A stretch of 64,000 nt of DNA, from assembly GCA_034440635.1 (NCBI GenBank), contig JAOTON010001820.1, forward strand, positions 1,484,501 to 1,548,500, read 5' to 3'. Of the stretch, positions 1 through 11,480 are shown piece by piece. This DNA comes from Lepas anatifera. Taxonomy: Eukaryota > Arthropoda > Thecostraca > Lepadidae. The position numbers and the translations under genes are program-made. Within the stretch, counting starts at the first letter, position 1, and every line of letters begins with the position of its first letter. The notes below the pieces were generated by a model. The model did no database searches. It was not told the origin of the DNA and saw only the letters and a list, made by a program, of their open reading frames with translations.

Positions 1-15
1 TTGGATCTGCCACTG
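1..15. mobile_element. Right end of a hAT-like MITE cut by the window edge
   Basis: The window opens with TTGGATCTGCCACTG, the reverse complement of CAGTGGCAGATCC. This nearly matches ends seen at 19902-19915 (TGGATCCGCCACTG) and 40200-40213 (TGGATCCGCCAGTG), and resembles the complete 8-bp-TSD element at 63736-63950. The rest of the element would lie left of the window. The family call rests on the terminal motif alone. Confidence 0.4.
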
Positions 16-480
16 CTCTGATATACCTAAACTCAGGTAATGGATCAGGCCGAACAGATGGTGCACCCACAAACTGGGGGCCCCCTGCGGACCCGTATGC
101 GCTGAAATGAAAAGAGCCATTGGGGACTCGACTGAAACATTTCCAGGGATCGTTGGGTACTAAATTGTTAAGGCTACGATAGTTTTAAACTATTCATAGG
201 GAAAGAAAATGTTAGCTTGTCGGTTTTTCTCTCATCGAGATTTTCTTGGGGCAGATTACGAATTGAAAATTGAAAAACGTGTTTTTTAGTCAAGAGACTT
301 AAACTTAACCTTCTTCGTTTCCTTCCTAGCTTAAGGAATATTAACATGAGTTTATTTTTACTTCTGGCGTTTAACAAACTTACATCATATTCTGACGCCG
401 TGGCAGACAGTTCTGTCGGATTTATTCCGTTATTTGTCTACTGTCACTCTTACCACCAGTCAATAAGGTTTGCCACTTAT
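16..480. other. No recognisable feature
   Basis: AT-leaning sequence. The one open frame here (minus strand, about 174-377) has no recognisable motif. Nothing else is supported. Confidence 0.5.
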
Positions 481-664
481 GGGGCGCGGTGGTGCGGTGG
501 TTCGTGAGCTGGCTCTCCACGGCAGCCGACCCAAGTTCAAGGTCCGGCATATTCCTTGCGCAGGAAGCATTCTAGTTCCCGAGCAACCATTCCAACAGAG
601 AAAGAGTTGGGAGCGCTATAGCACCCTGACAGTAAGTGCGTCCATAAGCCACCAAAATATTATC
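481..664 (+). mobile_element. tRNA-derived SINE, family 1, copy 1
   Basis: The head carries a degenerate polymerase III A box (around 490-500) and a B-box-like AAGTTCAAGGTCC. The body then has CCCGAGCAACCATTCCAACAG, CACCCTGACAGTAAGTGCG and the tail CATAAGCCACCAAAAT. The same order of blocks is found at 13885-14050 and 46073-46252 on the minus strand, so this is a diverged member of one SINE family. It sits directly against the 56-bp minisatellite. Any open frame through it is accidental. Confidence 0.75.
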
Positions 665-703
665 GAGCGAGCGCGTAGCGCCCGTGAGGTCTCCCCCTAT
701 ATA

Positions 704-2995
704 TGGATAAAGTCAGTTGTGTCACGCTCTGCCTGTGCTGTCAGGCTCTGTCCGATAGTTCTGTCTGGCTTGAAAGTTCTGCCACGTTATGTCTGTCAGT
801 TCTATCACGCTCTGTCTGCCAGTTCTGTCACGCTCTGTCTGACACTTCTGTCACACTCCGTCAGTTGTCACGCTCTGTCTGTCAGTTCTGTCAGTTTTGT
901 CAGGCGTAGACGTCGCCCTGCCTGACAGTTCTGTCACGCTCTGTGTTGACTCTGTATGACAGTTCTGTCTGAGTCTGTCCAACAGTTCCGTCACGCTCTG
1001 TCTGACTCTGTATGACAGTTCTGTCTGAGTCTGTCCAACAGTTCTGTCACGCTCTGTCTGACTCTGTATGACAGTTCCGTCTGAGTCTGTCCAACAGTTC
1101 TGTCACGCTCTGTCTGACTCTGTATGACAGTTCTGTCTGAGTCTGTCCAACAGTTCTGTCACGCTCTGTCTGACTCTGTATGACAGTTCTGTCTGAGTCT
1201 GTCCAACAGTTCCGTCACGCTCTGTCTGACTCTGTATGACAGTTCTGTCTGAGTCTGTCCAACAGTTCTGTCACGCTCTGTCTGACTCTGTATGACAGTT
1301 CTGTCTGAGTCTGTCCAACAGTTCCGTCACGCTCTGTCTGACTCTGTATGACAGTTCTGTCTGAGCCTGTCTAACAGTTCTGTCACGGTCTGTCTGACTC
1401 TGTATGACAGTTCTGTCTGAGTCTGTCTAACAGTTCTGTCACGCTCTGTCTTACTCTGTATGACAGTTCTGTCTGAGTCTGTCTAACAGTTCCATCACGC
1501 TCTGTCTGACTCTGTATGACAGTTCTGTCTGAGTCTGTCTAACAGTTCTGTCACGCTCTGTCTGACTCTGTATGACAGTTCTGTCTGAGTCTGTCTAACA
1601 GTTATGTCACGCTCTCTGTCTGACAGTTCTGTCACGCTCTCTCTGACTCTGTATGACAGTTCTGTCTGAGTCTGTCTAACAGTTATGTCACGCTCTCTGT
1701 CTGACAGTTCCGTCACGCTCTGTCTGAATCTGTATGACAGTTCTGTCTGAGTCTGTCTAACAGTTCCGTCACGCTCTGTCTGACTCTGTATGACAGTTCT
1801 GTCTGAGTCTGTCTAACAGTTCTTCCACGCTCTGTCTGACTCTGTATGACAGTTCTGTCTGAGTCTGTCTAACAGTTATGTCACGCTCTCTGTCTGACAG
1901 TTCTGTCACGCTCTGTCTGACTCTGTATAACAGTTCTGTCTGAGTCTGTCTAACAGTTATGTCACGCTCTCTGTCTGACAGTTCCGTCACGCTCTGTCTG
2001 ACTCTGTCTAACAGTTCTGTCACGCTCTGTCTGACTCTGTATGACAGTTCTGTCTGAGTCTGTCTAACAGTTATGTCACGCTCTCTGTCTGACAGTTCTG
2101 TCACGCTCTGTCTGACTCTGTATGACAGTTCTGTCTGAGTCTGTCTAACAGTTATGTCACGCTCTCTGTCTGACAGTTCCGTTACGCTCTGTCTGACTCT
2201 GTCTGACAGTTCCGTCACGCTCTGTCTGACTCTGTATGACAGTTCTGTCTGAGTCTGTCTAACAGTTCCATCACGCTCTGTCTGACTCTGTATGACAGTT
2301 CTGTCTGAGTCTGTCTAACAGTTCCGTCACGCTCTGTCTGACTCTGTATGACAGTTCTGTCTGAGTCTGTCTAACAGTTCCGTCACGGTCTGTCTGACTC
2401 TGTATGACAGTTCTGTCTGAGTCTGTCTAACAGTTCCGTCACGCTCTGTCTGACTCTGTATGACAGTTCTGTCTGAGTCTGTCCAACAGTTCCGTCACGG
2501 TCTGACTGACTCTGTATGACAGTTCTGTCTGAGTCTGTCCAACAGTTCTGTCACGCTCTGTCTGACTCTGTATGACAGTTCTGTCACGGTCTGTCCGTAA
2601 GTTCTGTCTGGGTCTGTCTAACAGTTCCGTCACGGTCTGTCTGACTCTGTATGACAGTTCTGTCACGGTCTGTCCGTAAGTTCTGTCTGGGTCTGTCTAA
2701 CAGTTCCGTCACGGTCTGTCTGACTCTGTATGACAGTTCTGTCACGGTCTGTCCGTAAGTTCTGTCTGGGTCTGTCTAACAGTTCCCTCACGGTCTGTCC
2801 GTAAGTTCTGTCTGGATCTGTCGGTCAATTATACCACGCTCTGTCTGTCAGTTTTGCCAGGCTCTGTCCGACAGTCCTTTCTGGCTCTGTCTGGCTCTGT
2901 CCGACAGTTCTGTCACGCTCTGTCTGTCAGTTCTGTCACGCTCTCTGTCCGACAGTTCTGTCACGCTCTGTCTGTCAGTTCTGTCACGCTGCAGT
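704..2995. repeat. Minisatellite 1, 56-bp unit with 23-28-bp subunits
   Basis: The unit alternates GTTCTGTCACGCTCTGTCTG and ACTCTGTATGACAGTTCTGT, followed by CTGAGTCTGTCCAACA. Two successive unit starts (985 and 1041) are exactly 56 bp apart. From about 1600 extra blocks TTATGTCACGCTCTCTGTCT are inserted, giving a mixed higher-order structure. The flanks (704-940 and 2820-2995) hold a simpler form of about 23 bp, CAGTTCTGTCACGCTCTGTC. The unit is not a multiple of three. The open frames on both strands, with TELSDRVRQSV-like peptides, are therefore by-products. Confidence 0.95.
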
Positions 2996-4060
2996 AGGGG
3001 GCTGCGAGCAGGACAGCTGGTTCGGGCGGCCACAGAGCCTGATCAGCAGACCACGCCAACATGCTTAGATTTGGAACTAGGCAAATTGATTTTTTTATGT
3101 CATGGTAAGTAAGAAAGTAAACGCATACCGAAAAGTTCTTCGAGAGTTACGTTTACTGGGCGGTTTGTGGCAATTTTTGAGACGTGTATCTGTTCCTCCG
3201 GGCGTTAAAATCTCCATTGCCTTGACTTGGTGCTATCATGCTTGATTTTTCTTCCGCAGTGGTCTCAGACACTGTTCTGAGAGGCAATAGACGGGGGAGG
3301 GTGCAGCAGGGAAAGATCAAAGCCATAATTTGTTACACAAAATTCGAGGAGAGTAGCCTGGGCTGAGGAGGGCCGTTATCTCAGATACCACTTTCCCGGG
3401 AACCACCTGCTGCATTCTCCCTGCCCTACCAGCTGTGTTTGTGTCTCCATCACCCAGATTCGAACTCCGGACAGCGGATGTAAAATTGCCCTCTAAGCGG
3501 GTCCGAGCTTATTGGGGCCCATTCATTCACACTGTTTCTATTCCGGCACAGTCAGACATTTGCCGACCCGTCCCACTCCATCGTGGTTAAAGAGGCAACT
3601 TGGCGACCGAAGACCTTAATGCCTCAACTCGTCGCATGAGGCTGGCACTGGTGATGGCAGTTGCGCCCGGTTGGACGATCCCGTCAGGCGTGTCAATACT
3701 CGGGCCCGGACCAGAATCGGACCGTCAGCCCACACCGCGTCCCACACCAATAGCCCAGCTGCTTCCCACCAACGCCACCTATGGAGATGGACGAATCTCC
3801 CCAGCCGAGCAGGCCCATAGTCATGTGCGGTACGATTTTTTTGCGATGTTTGACCCAGTTTTACTCCCCACGCAGAGTCAAGATTACTCGTCTTCACCGG
3901 CTACTTAATAGAGCAGGAACCCTCATTGTTCGGGTAGAATAGGGTGGCATTACGCTAATGCCGGAATCCGTCCCAGGCCGTGCCCGGGGAGACGAGGCCC
4001 CGGGCCGCCCTGCCAGCAGCCTCCCCCTTAAACTAATCAGCCGAAACCCACTGAATTGAA
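2996..4060. other. Spacer between two minisatellites; possible tRNA-like 3' half
   Basis: Mostly unassigned. On the minus strand, around 3500 down to 3460, GTCCGGAGTTCGAATCTGG matches a polymerase III B box (GTTCGAATC). No convincing A box precedes it, so at most it is a fragment of a tRNA-derived SINE. Overlapping open frames at 3600-3908 (both strands) show no known domain. Confidence 0.4.
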
Positions 4061-4062
4061 TA

Positions 4063-6620
4063 CTAACTGGCTTTCGTGAGTCCACTCCCGTGCTGTATAT
4101 TCTTGTTGTGTATGGTACAGTTCTGTCTCCTGTTGCTGCTGCCGTGAGTCCACTCCTGTGCTGTATGTATATTATTGTTGTGTATGGTACAGTTCTGTCT
4201 CCTGTTGCTGCTGCCGTGAGTCCACTCCCGTGCTGCATATTCTTGTTGTGCATGGTACAGTTCTATCTCCTGTTGCTGCTGCCGCGAGTCCACTCCTGTG
4301 CTGTATGTATATTTTTGTTGTGTATGGTACAGTTCTGTCTCCTGTTGCTGCTGCCGTGAGTCCACTCCCGTGCTGTATATTATTGTTGTGTATGGTACAG
4401 TTCTGTCTCCTGTTGCTGCTGCCGTGAGTCCACTCCCGTGCTGTATATTCTTGTTGTGTATGGTACAGTTCTGTCTCCTGTTGCTGCTGCCGTGAGTCCA
4501 CTCCTGTGCTATATGTATATTTTTGTTGTGCATGGTACAGTTCTGTCTCCTGTTGCTGCTGCCGTGAGTCCACTCCCGTGCTGTATATTCTTGTTGTGAT
4601 GGTACAGTTCTGTCTCCTGTTGGCTGCGCGAGTTCACTCCTGTGCTGTATATTTTTGCTGTGCATGGTACAGTTCTGTCTCCTGTTGCTGCTGCCGTGAG
4701 TCCACTCCTGTGCTGTATATTTGTTGTGATGGTAGTTCTGTCTCCTGTTGTGCTGCCGGAGTTACTCCTGTGCTGTATATTTTTGTGTGCATGGTACAGT
4801 TCTGTCTCCTGTTGCTGTGCCGCGAGTTACTCCTGTGCTGTATATTTTTGCTGTGCATGGTACAGTTCTGTCTCCTGTTGCTGCTGCCGTGAGTCCACTC
4901 CGTGCTGTATGTATATTTTTGTTGTGCATGGTACAGTTCTGTCTCCTGTTGCTGCTGCCGTGAGTCCACTCCGTGCTGTATATTCTTGTTGTGTGGTACA
5001 GTTCTGTTCCTGTTGCTGCTGCCGCGAGTTCACCCTGTGTGTATATTTTGTGTGATGGTCAGTTTGTCTCCTGTTGTGCTGCCGTGAGTCCACTCCCGTG
5101 CTGTATGTATATTTTGTTGTGCATGGTACAGTTTGTCTCCTGTTGTGCTGCGCGAGTTCTCCTGTGCTGTATATTTTGCTGTGCATGGTACAGTTCTGTC
5201 TCCTGTTGTGTGCCGAGTTCATCCTGTGCTGTATATTTTGCTGTGCATGGTACAGTTCTGTCTCCTGTTGCTGCTGCCGTGAGTCCACTCCCGTGCTGTA
5301 TGTATATTTTTGTTGTGCATGGTACAGTTCTGTCTCCTGTTGCTGCTGCCGTGAGTCCACTCCGTGTGTATATTTTGTTGTGATGGTAGTTCGTCTCTGT
5401 TGTGCTGCGGAGTTACCCTGTGTGTATATTTTTGTGTGATGGTACAGTTCTGTCTTGTTGTGTGCGTGGTCACTCCCGTGTGTATATTATTGTTGTGTAT
5501 GGTCAGTTTGTCTGTTGTGTGCGTGAGTCACCCCGTGCTGTTATTTTGTGTGTTGGTGTTTGTCCTGTTTGTGGGTCCTGTGTATATGTTATTTTGTTGT
5601 GCATGGTAAGTTCTGTCTCCTGTTGCTGCTGCCGTGAGTCCACTCCCGTGCTGTATATTCTTGTTGTGCATGGTACAGTTCGTCCCTGTTGCGCTGCCGC
5701 AGTTCACTCCTGTGTGTATTTTTGTGTGATGGTAGTTCTGTCTGTTGCTGCTGTGGTCCACCCTGTGTGTATATTTTGTTGTGCATGGTACAGTTCTTCC
5801 CTGTTGTGTGCCGCGTTCACCCTTGTGTATATTTTGTGTGCATGGTACAGTTCTGTCTCCTGTTGTGCTGCCGTGAGTTCTCCTGTGCTGTATATTTTTG
5901 TTGTGCATGGTACAGTTCTGTCTCCTGTTGCTGCTGCCGTGAGTCCACTCCTGTGCTGTATGTATATTTTTGTTGTGCATGGTACAGTTCTGTCTCCTGT
6001 TGCTGCTGCCGTGAGTCCACTCCCGTGCTGTATATTCTTGTTGTGCATGGTACAGTTCTGTCTCCTGTTGCTGCTGCCGTGAGTTCACTCCTGTGCTGTA
6101 TATTTTTGTGTGTGGTACAGTTCTGTCTCCTGTTGCTGCTGCCGTGAGTCCACTCCTGTGCTGTATGTATATTTTTGTTGTGCATGGTACAGTTCTGTCT
6201 CCTGTTGCTGCTGCCGCGAGTTCACTCCTGTGCTGTATATTTTTGTGTGCATGGTACAGTTCTGTCTCCTGTTGCTGCTGCGGAGTTCACCTGTGCTGTA
6301 TATTTTTGTTGTGCATGGTACAGTTCTGTCTCCTGTTGCTGATGCCGTGAGTCCACTCCTGTGCTGTATGTATATTTTTGTTGTGCATGGTACAGTTCTG
6401 TCTCCTGTTGCTGCTGCCGTGAGTCCACTCCTGTGCTGTATGTATATTTTTGTTGTGCATGGTACAGTTCTGTCTCCTGTTGCTGCTGCCGCGAGTTCAC
6501 TCCTGTGCTGTATATTTTTGCTGTGCATGGTACAGTTCTGTCTCCTGTTGCTGCTGCCGTGAGTCCACTCCTGTGCTGTATGTATATTTTTGTTGTGCAT
6601 GGTACAGTTCTGTCTTATAT
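4063..6620. repeat. Minisatellite 2, alternating 68- and 72-bp units
   Basis: The unit runs TCCACTCCTGTGCTGTAT, then either ATTCTTGTTGTG or GTATATTTTTGTTGTG, then CATGGTACAGTTCTGTCTCC, then TGTTGCTGCTGCCGTGAG. Starts at 4081, 4149 and 4221 give spacings of 68 and 72 bp. Between about 4590 and 6290 many units have lost one to several bases, so repeats there look ragged. The outer ends are regular. Long open frames on both strands are artefacts of the repeat. Confidence 0.95.
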
Positions 6621-7984
6621 TGCTGTCAGTCGCGCGCACAGTCACTTTCTCCAGTATCGTCCGCTGACGCAGCGCCGTCGCAGGTTACACAGGAACAGAA
6701 CCCGGGGCCACCCAGTCGCGCCGTACACACAGCGCAAATGACAGGCTTCGATTCCCCCCAGGAAATGACTGGTCTCAGAGAGCTTGCCACACACCAGAAA
6801 AGCTCAATCGGCATGAAATGGATGTGGCGAAGATCAATGACTGATCTTATCATATACACGTGAATGGTAATCCTTTACCGATGGGGGGTGATTAGGGTCA
6901 AATAATTAAAAGCATACATCTTGGCTTGCCTTGCTGGCTGGGCGGCTCGGTCCGGGATGATTGGTGATTATCGCAGTATGGAGTTGATCCCGGATTCGAG
7001 TTTATCCTTTATCATTACATATTTGAAGAAAAAGCTAAGCATGCAAATGGGGTATTTGAATCAAGTATTCCATCGAAAAGGTGAACCTCTTATACAACTT
7101 GGCTTCATGGGAAGTGCACAATAACTTCTTTACCCCTATCGTCACTATCATGATGGTTTTAGAAACTGTATTCTTTTATATAAAAACAAGACTCAGACTG
7201 ACACAATCCTGACGGATGATGCACACAGTCGTGCCCTGTTGCTGTAATTTGGCTAGCTTCCTCGAAGACTCAGTCACTCAGACAAGTGCGGTTCATTCCG
7301 ATCCGGTGTCCCAGATCGCTTCCGGCCGATCCAGACCAGTGGGAAGAACTGGGTCCAGAAAACACTGGGTCCAGCCCAACAAATCCCCACTTAACAGCCT
7401 GCCGCCGGACCGCAGATCTGAGCGAGCCGGGTCAAATGGCGTCGATTCGCGTCAGCCTCGATTGCACTGAGGGGGTGAGAGTCGGCAGTACCTCAAAGTC
7501 TTTGGGTCCAGTTATCCTTCAAATTCCGCCGCACGCTTCAAGTTTTATTTAGCGTATCTGGAGGAAACAGTAGTCGGGCCTTCCTAGACAGATAAAATAT
7601 AGTTTCGGCTGAAAAATAGAATCGGAGAAAATATTAATATGAGCTGAAATTGTTTGGCATAATATTTTCGTTGGAACGTCCACAAAACTTGGCTTCCATT
7701 GTGACATGCCTATCTATCTGTGCCGGTGATGGGTGCCCAAACTCGATTTTTGCGATTTTTCTCCCTCAGTATGACGGGAAAAAATCAGTCAACCTGATAA
7801 ATTTCAAGCATCTCTGATAAATCAAAATAACATTAATTTAGCTAGTCTAAAGCACACTTAAAGTTTTTTTCGCCTTTTCGCAACCGTTCAGCAAGTCACA
7901 GATGCCACCCACATTCAATGTTTTCTGCTCATAAATTCAGCTTCTAAACCTGGGCAGCGGTCTGCGGCTAGTAAAGTGAGAAAT
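6621..7984. other. No recognisable feature
   Basis: Single-copy-looking sequence with only short open frames lacking recognisable motifs. Nothing is supported. Confidence 0.45.
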
Positions 7985-8105
7985 GCGTCCAGAGCACCGT
8001 CAGGGTTAGCAACTTCAGGGTTCGCACCGTCAGGATCAGCACTGTTTGGGTTACCACCGTCAGAGCCAGTACCGTCAGGGTTATTATTATTGGGGTTAGA
8101 GCCAT
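7985..8105. repeat. 15-bp minisatellite, locus A
   Basis: Degenerate copies of ACCGTCAGGGTTAGC. Because the unit is 15 bp, the minus strand stays open and reads as Asn-Pro-Asp-Gly-Ala repeats inside an 86-codon frame (7915-8175). The same unit recurs at 11370-11480 in the same orientation. A protein-coding role is not supported. Confidence 0.7.
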
Positions 8106-8253
8106 TACACTGGAAAACAGTTTGAGAATGTTTCCTTTCGTTTCTCACGTGCTCCGTTTTTGGACTCAGTGCCAATGTCTGGTCTCAATCTATACTTAAA
8201 ACTGCGCTCAACAGCAAACTCAGATGAGCAGAACAGAAAGAGACTCACGAGTC

Positions 8254-8583
8254 TTAAACTGGACTCATCTCAAAGTTCAAGCCAGTGGTCTCCGTGAGGC
8301 CAAAAAGGACTACTTGATCGGCAAAAGCGCATGCGCGATCAGGCGAAGAAATTGAGTGCAACTCAAACATCGACGCCATTTTTGTGCTGTGGAGTTGTGT
8401 TGATACGTCCGGAACATCGAACGGTAAGTCTTTGGTGACAATGTGCTTAAGTGTGGTGCATGAGAAATATTTGTCATAGTCTTTGCAGCAAATAATTGCA
8501 TGACCATTTTCATTCACTGTGAAGCCATGTTTTTCAGAATTATTCAATGTTAAATCATGAACATGAATATAGAAACCCTTCAA
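8254..8583 (-). CDS. Unassigned 109-codon open frame
   Basis: An ATG-initiated frame on the minus strand. Its product is mixed in composition, with two adjacent cysteines near residue 32, and has no recognisable domain, signal peptide or membrane segment. No splice signals or neighbouring exons were found that would make it part of a gene. It may be chance or a fragment of an unknown repeat. It is listed only because it is longer than most background frames in a non-repetitive stretch. Confidence 0.15.
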   Translation of the reverse strand: MKGFYIHVHDLTLNNSEKHGFTVNENGHAIICCKDYDKYFSCTTLKHIVTKDLPFDVPDVSTQLHSTKMASMFELHSISSPDRACAFADQVVLFGLTETTGLNFEMSPV

Positions 8584-11091
8584 GGTGGGTGCAGTACGCA
8601 GAAGCGTTCTTAGGTACTCCAGAATTGTGTTGTAGATGGGATGTAATCCACATAGGCGCGTTCAGGACATCGAGAATATGGGGTTTAATTTGGAAATGGC
8701 CAAGGTGTCTTCAGCCACCTGAGACAAGGGATCCAAATGAGGATGCAGTGACAGAGGCGCGATGAGTGCCAGCAGTGACAGATGCAGTGCCCAGCTGATC
8801 GATTCAGTTCGATCACCGCCAGGTGCTTCTATCTGTTGATCGCGTATATATCAAGTTTGCTTTTGGCCCTGGCCACTTCGGCGCTAGCGTTTTGGGCTGT
8901 AAGTAATAAGATACAAACTTGATTTTATCAATGTTTAACCAATATTACTGGGACGGAGGATAATATTTTAATTTTTAATCGTTCAAAACCACAAATCAGT
9001 TTATTTCCGGACTGACCCAGTTCTGTGCGTACCTATAATCTTTCAGGTTGTTGAACTCCGAACCAGAGGGACCGTCCGGTAATGTTATTGTTGCTGTCGG
9101 CACGTGACAGTTCGGAATTTTAATTTGGTGGGAAGTTGAAAGACCAGTGGCCAGCGAGGCAGACATGTAGGAGCCCAGTGAGGTGAATTTTGTCTTTTAA
9201 CCATGTAATTATCCGGATTTGGCTTTACTCCCTCTCTTTGGATCCAGCTCAGCAGAGCCGTAATTTCTGGAAGTTCAAGAATGTGACTTATTTCTGGGGT
9301 GATTCAGTTAAAGGGGAGGGGAAAACCGGCGAGGCGTGATGAGAGTGAATATCTTTATGAGGGATGTCGACGTGCGGCCCTGGAGCCAGCGGTGGCCAAA
9401 TATTGAAGCCAAGATGACATTTGGGGCTAAACCCAGCCTCCGGGAGGCGCTTGGATCCTAGCCAGGAATCGTCAAGTTCAGGTACAGTGCCCGCTTCCTT
9501 CGGGAATGCGACTTTCAGTGATGAGATGCCATGACGTAGCAGTTGTGCTTTAAGGATATGGAATTCTGGAGGTTTGAGAGAGTGGGGGTAGGTTAACCTG
9601 AGCAGCAACAGTTTTTATTGTTGTGTCCGAAATACCGACAGAGCCATTGCCGTCCGATATTCGGCCGGAGTGGACGCCGCGGGCGTGACACTAAGTGTTT
9701 TTTTAACAAATTAATGAGGGGTGTTGAAGGTGGCGAATCGTTCGAAATACTCGACCCATTATTTCTTAACACATGTTTACCATGTTCCAGTTCCATCAAA
9801 CCCTGCACTGTAGACCCGCAACGTTTTTCCGCCAGTGCTTAAGTGTCCGTAATTGGTGGTTCCCTACTCGGCTACTGAAGATGGGGGTTTTAGTGCGCGA
9901 GGCGTACGAGGCTAGTGAGCTTTGGGGTTTCAGTGCGCAGAGCCGTATGCAGACTTCAGAATGCTGGTCATATTCGCAGAAGCGAGTATAGACATGGGTA
10001 TCGGAAACCTTAGAATGGCTACACATCCAAATGATATATAAATGATAAATGATATATGACATGACCATTCAGGTAAAAAACGGCGTTTCTGTTTTTCATC
10101 AATATGGAAAATTGGATAGGTCTACCGAGGCAAGTGGCCGTCCCCTGACCATGTGAGTGATTGGCGGGATTGTGCAAAATTTTAAGCATTTGTCTGTACT
10201 GTTTCCAGACGAGGACACCTTCGGGCCCTTCTGGACGCCATGGAGGCGCCCTCAATCGTCACCGTGGTGCGTATCACCATGGTTGGCGGTGTCCCCACTG
10301 CGGGGGAGGCGATGGCGGGTATGCGGCACTCTCCGCGGGTTCCTGCTCTGGGGGCCCACACCGTTTTGCCCAGACGGTAGCGGGAAGCGCAAACGTGGTC
10401 CTGCACATCCGCGTACCTGCCTGAATGTAAGAGGTGCAAGTGCCAGCTGTAAGTACGGAGCCTTAAATGACCGCTTTTCTGGACCTACAGTGACGTGTTG
10501 TACTGGGCCGACGTGCTGTGGCATTAAGAGTGGAGACAGCTGTGAGCAATACTACGCAATGAACAATTCTTGTTGTTAACACGAAGGAAATGTTGGTGTT
10601 GCTCCCATTTTCGCTGTTTTCGCTGTTTTCTGTTAGTCTAAATATTAGGCTAGCAAACATTTCATTTCGTGCATTATTAAGCTTGGTACACGCATCATCT
10701 CAGGTTAGTACAAAAACAATGTTGAACAAACTAAATAAGTGGGTATAACATTATAACGCCTTTCGATGATAGTTGTTGGGCATAAACAATAGAATTAGTT
10801 GTTTTGAGTTTGTGAATGTTGTGGCAGAGCTGACCCGGGCTGAGCTGACTGGTGCCTGTGGAGTTTTAGTTTGTTGGTGCATAAGTCTTGGTGGCAGCCA
10901 TGGTGATGCGATGACTGCTGTTTCTATTTTGACAATACTTGGCCAAAATAACTGCAGGAAGTTCAAGAGATGCCTGAGTCATGAAGCATTAAAATTATTA
11001 TACTACCAGAAAATGATTTGAAACGGGAGAAAATCTGCTCCATACGAATTAAGGATCACGTGAGTCTTAAAAAGGTTTCATGCGGGGTAAT
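8584..11091. other. No recognisable gene
   Basis: Short frames only. The longest, 10157-10579 on the plus strand (140 codons), ends in a cysteine-rich tail with three CC pairs. It lacks a signal peptide and matches nothing I recognise. AT-rich runs occur around 10020-10090 and 10650-10760. Confidence 0.4.
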
Positions 11092-11228
11092 GAGACCAGG
11101 GACAGATTTATAGTCGAAAAGGGACTCTCCAAATAAAGCAGGCTTCTATGAGTCTTGACGAGACCAGGGACATATTCATAGTCGCAAAGGGACTCGTCAA
11201 ATAGAAAGGGTTTTCTGGTCTACTTTGC
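11092..11228. repeat. Tandem duplication, about 68 bp
   Basis: GAGACCAGGGACA followed by TAGTCG(A/C)AAAGGGACTC and CAAATA occurs from 11092 and again from 11160, with a few substitutions. Confidence 0.7.
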
Positions 11229-11369
11229 AAGCTGCTAGGTGGTTATTGGTTCATTCGATACAAAAGGACTGAAATATGGTTTCCTGGGCTTGAATAAGAC
11301 TCAAACGTGTTGTCTGATTTGAATGGGGAAATGAAACCTTTTGGTTCATAAACCTAAAGCTTTTTATGT

Positions 11370-11480
11370 AGGGTTACCACCGTCAGGGTTAGCACCGTCA
11401 GGGTTACCATCTTCTGGGTTAGCACCGTCAGAACTAGCACCGTCAAGGCTCGCACCGTCAGATTTAGCGCCGTCAGGGTT
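11370..11480. repeat. 15-bp minisatellite, locus B
   Basis: About seven degenerate copies of ACCGTCAGGGTTAGC, the same unit as at 7985-8105. Minus-strand translation gives Leu-Thr-Val repeats in one frame, a by-product of the 15-bp period. Confidence 0.7.

Noticed and set aside
704..2995. Long open frames on the minus strand with TELSDRVRQSV-like peptide repeats
   Set aside because: They follow a 56-bp tandem repeat lacking stops in some frames. The unit is not a multiple of three and no gene structure exists.
4063..6620. Many overlapping frames (SPVAAAVSP and QQQQETELYH repeats) on both strands
   Set aside because: All arise from minisatellite 2. Frames change with unit length, so no single protein is encoded.
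704..6620. CRISPR-like regular arrays
   Set aside because: The repeats have no unique spacers and the context is eukaryotic. These are minisatellites.
10157..10579. Cysteine-rich C-terminal tail that might suggest a secreted peptide
   Set aside because: There is no signal peptide, no recognised cysteine framework, no exon signals, and the N-terminal part is of chance-like composition.
7985..11480. Interstitial telomere repeats
   Set aside because: AGGGTTAG occurs once per 15-bp unit, not as tandem TTAGGG.
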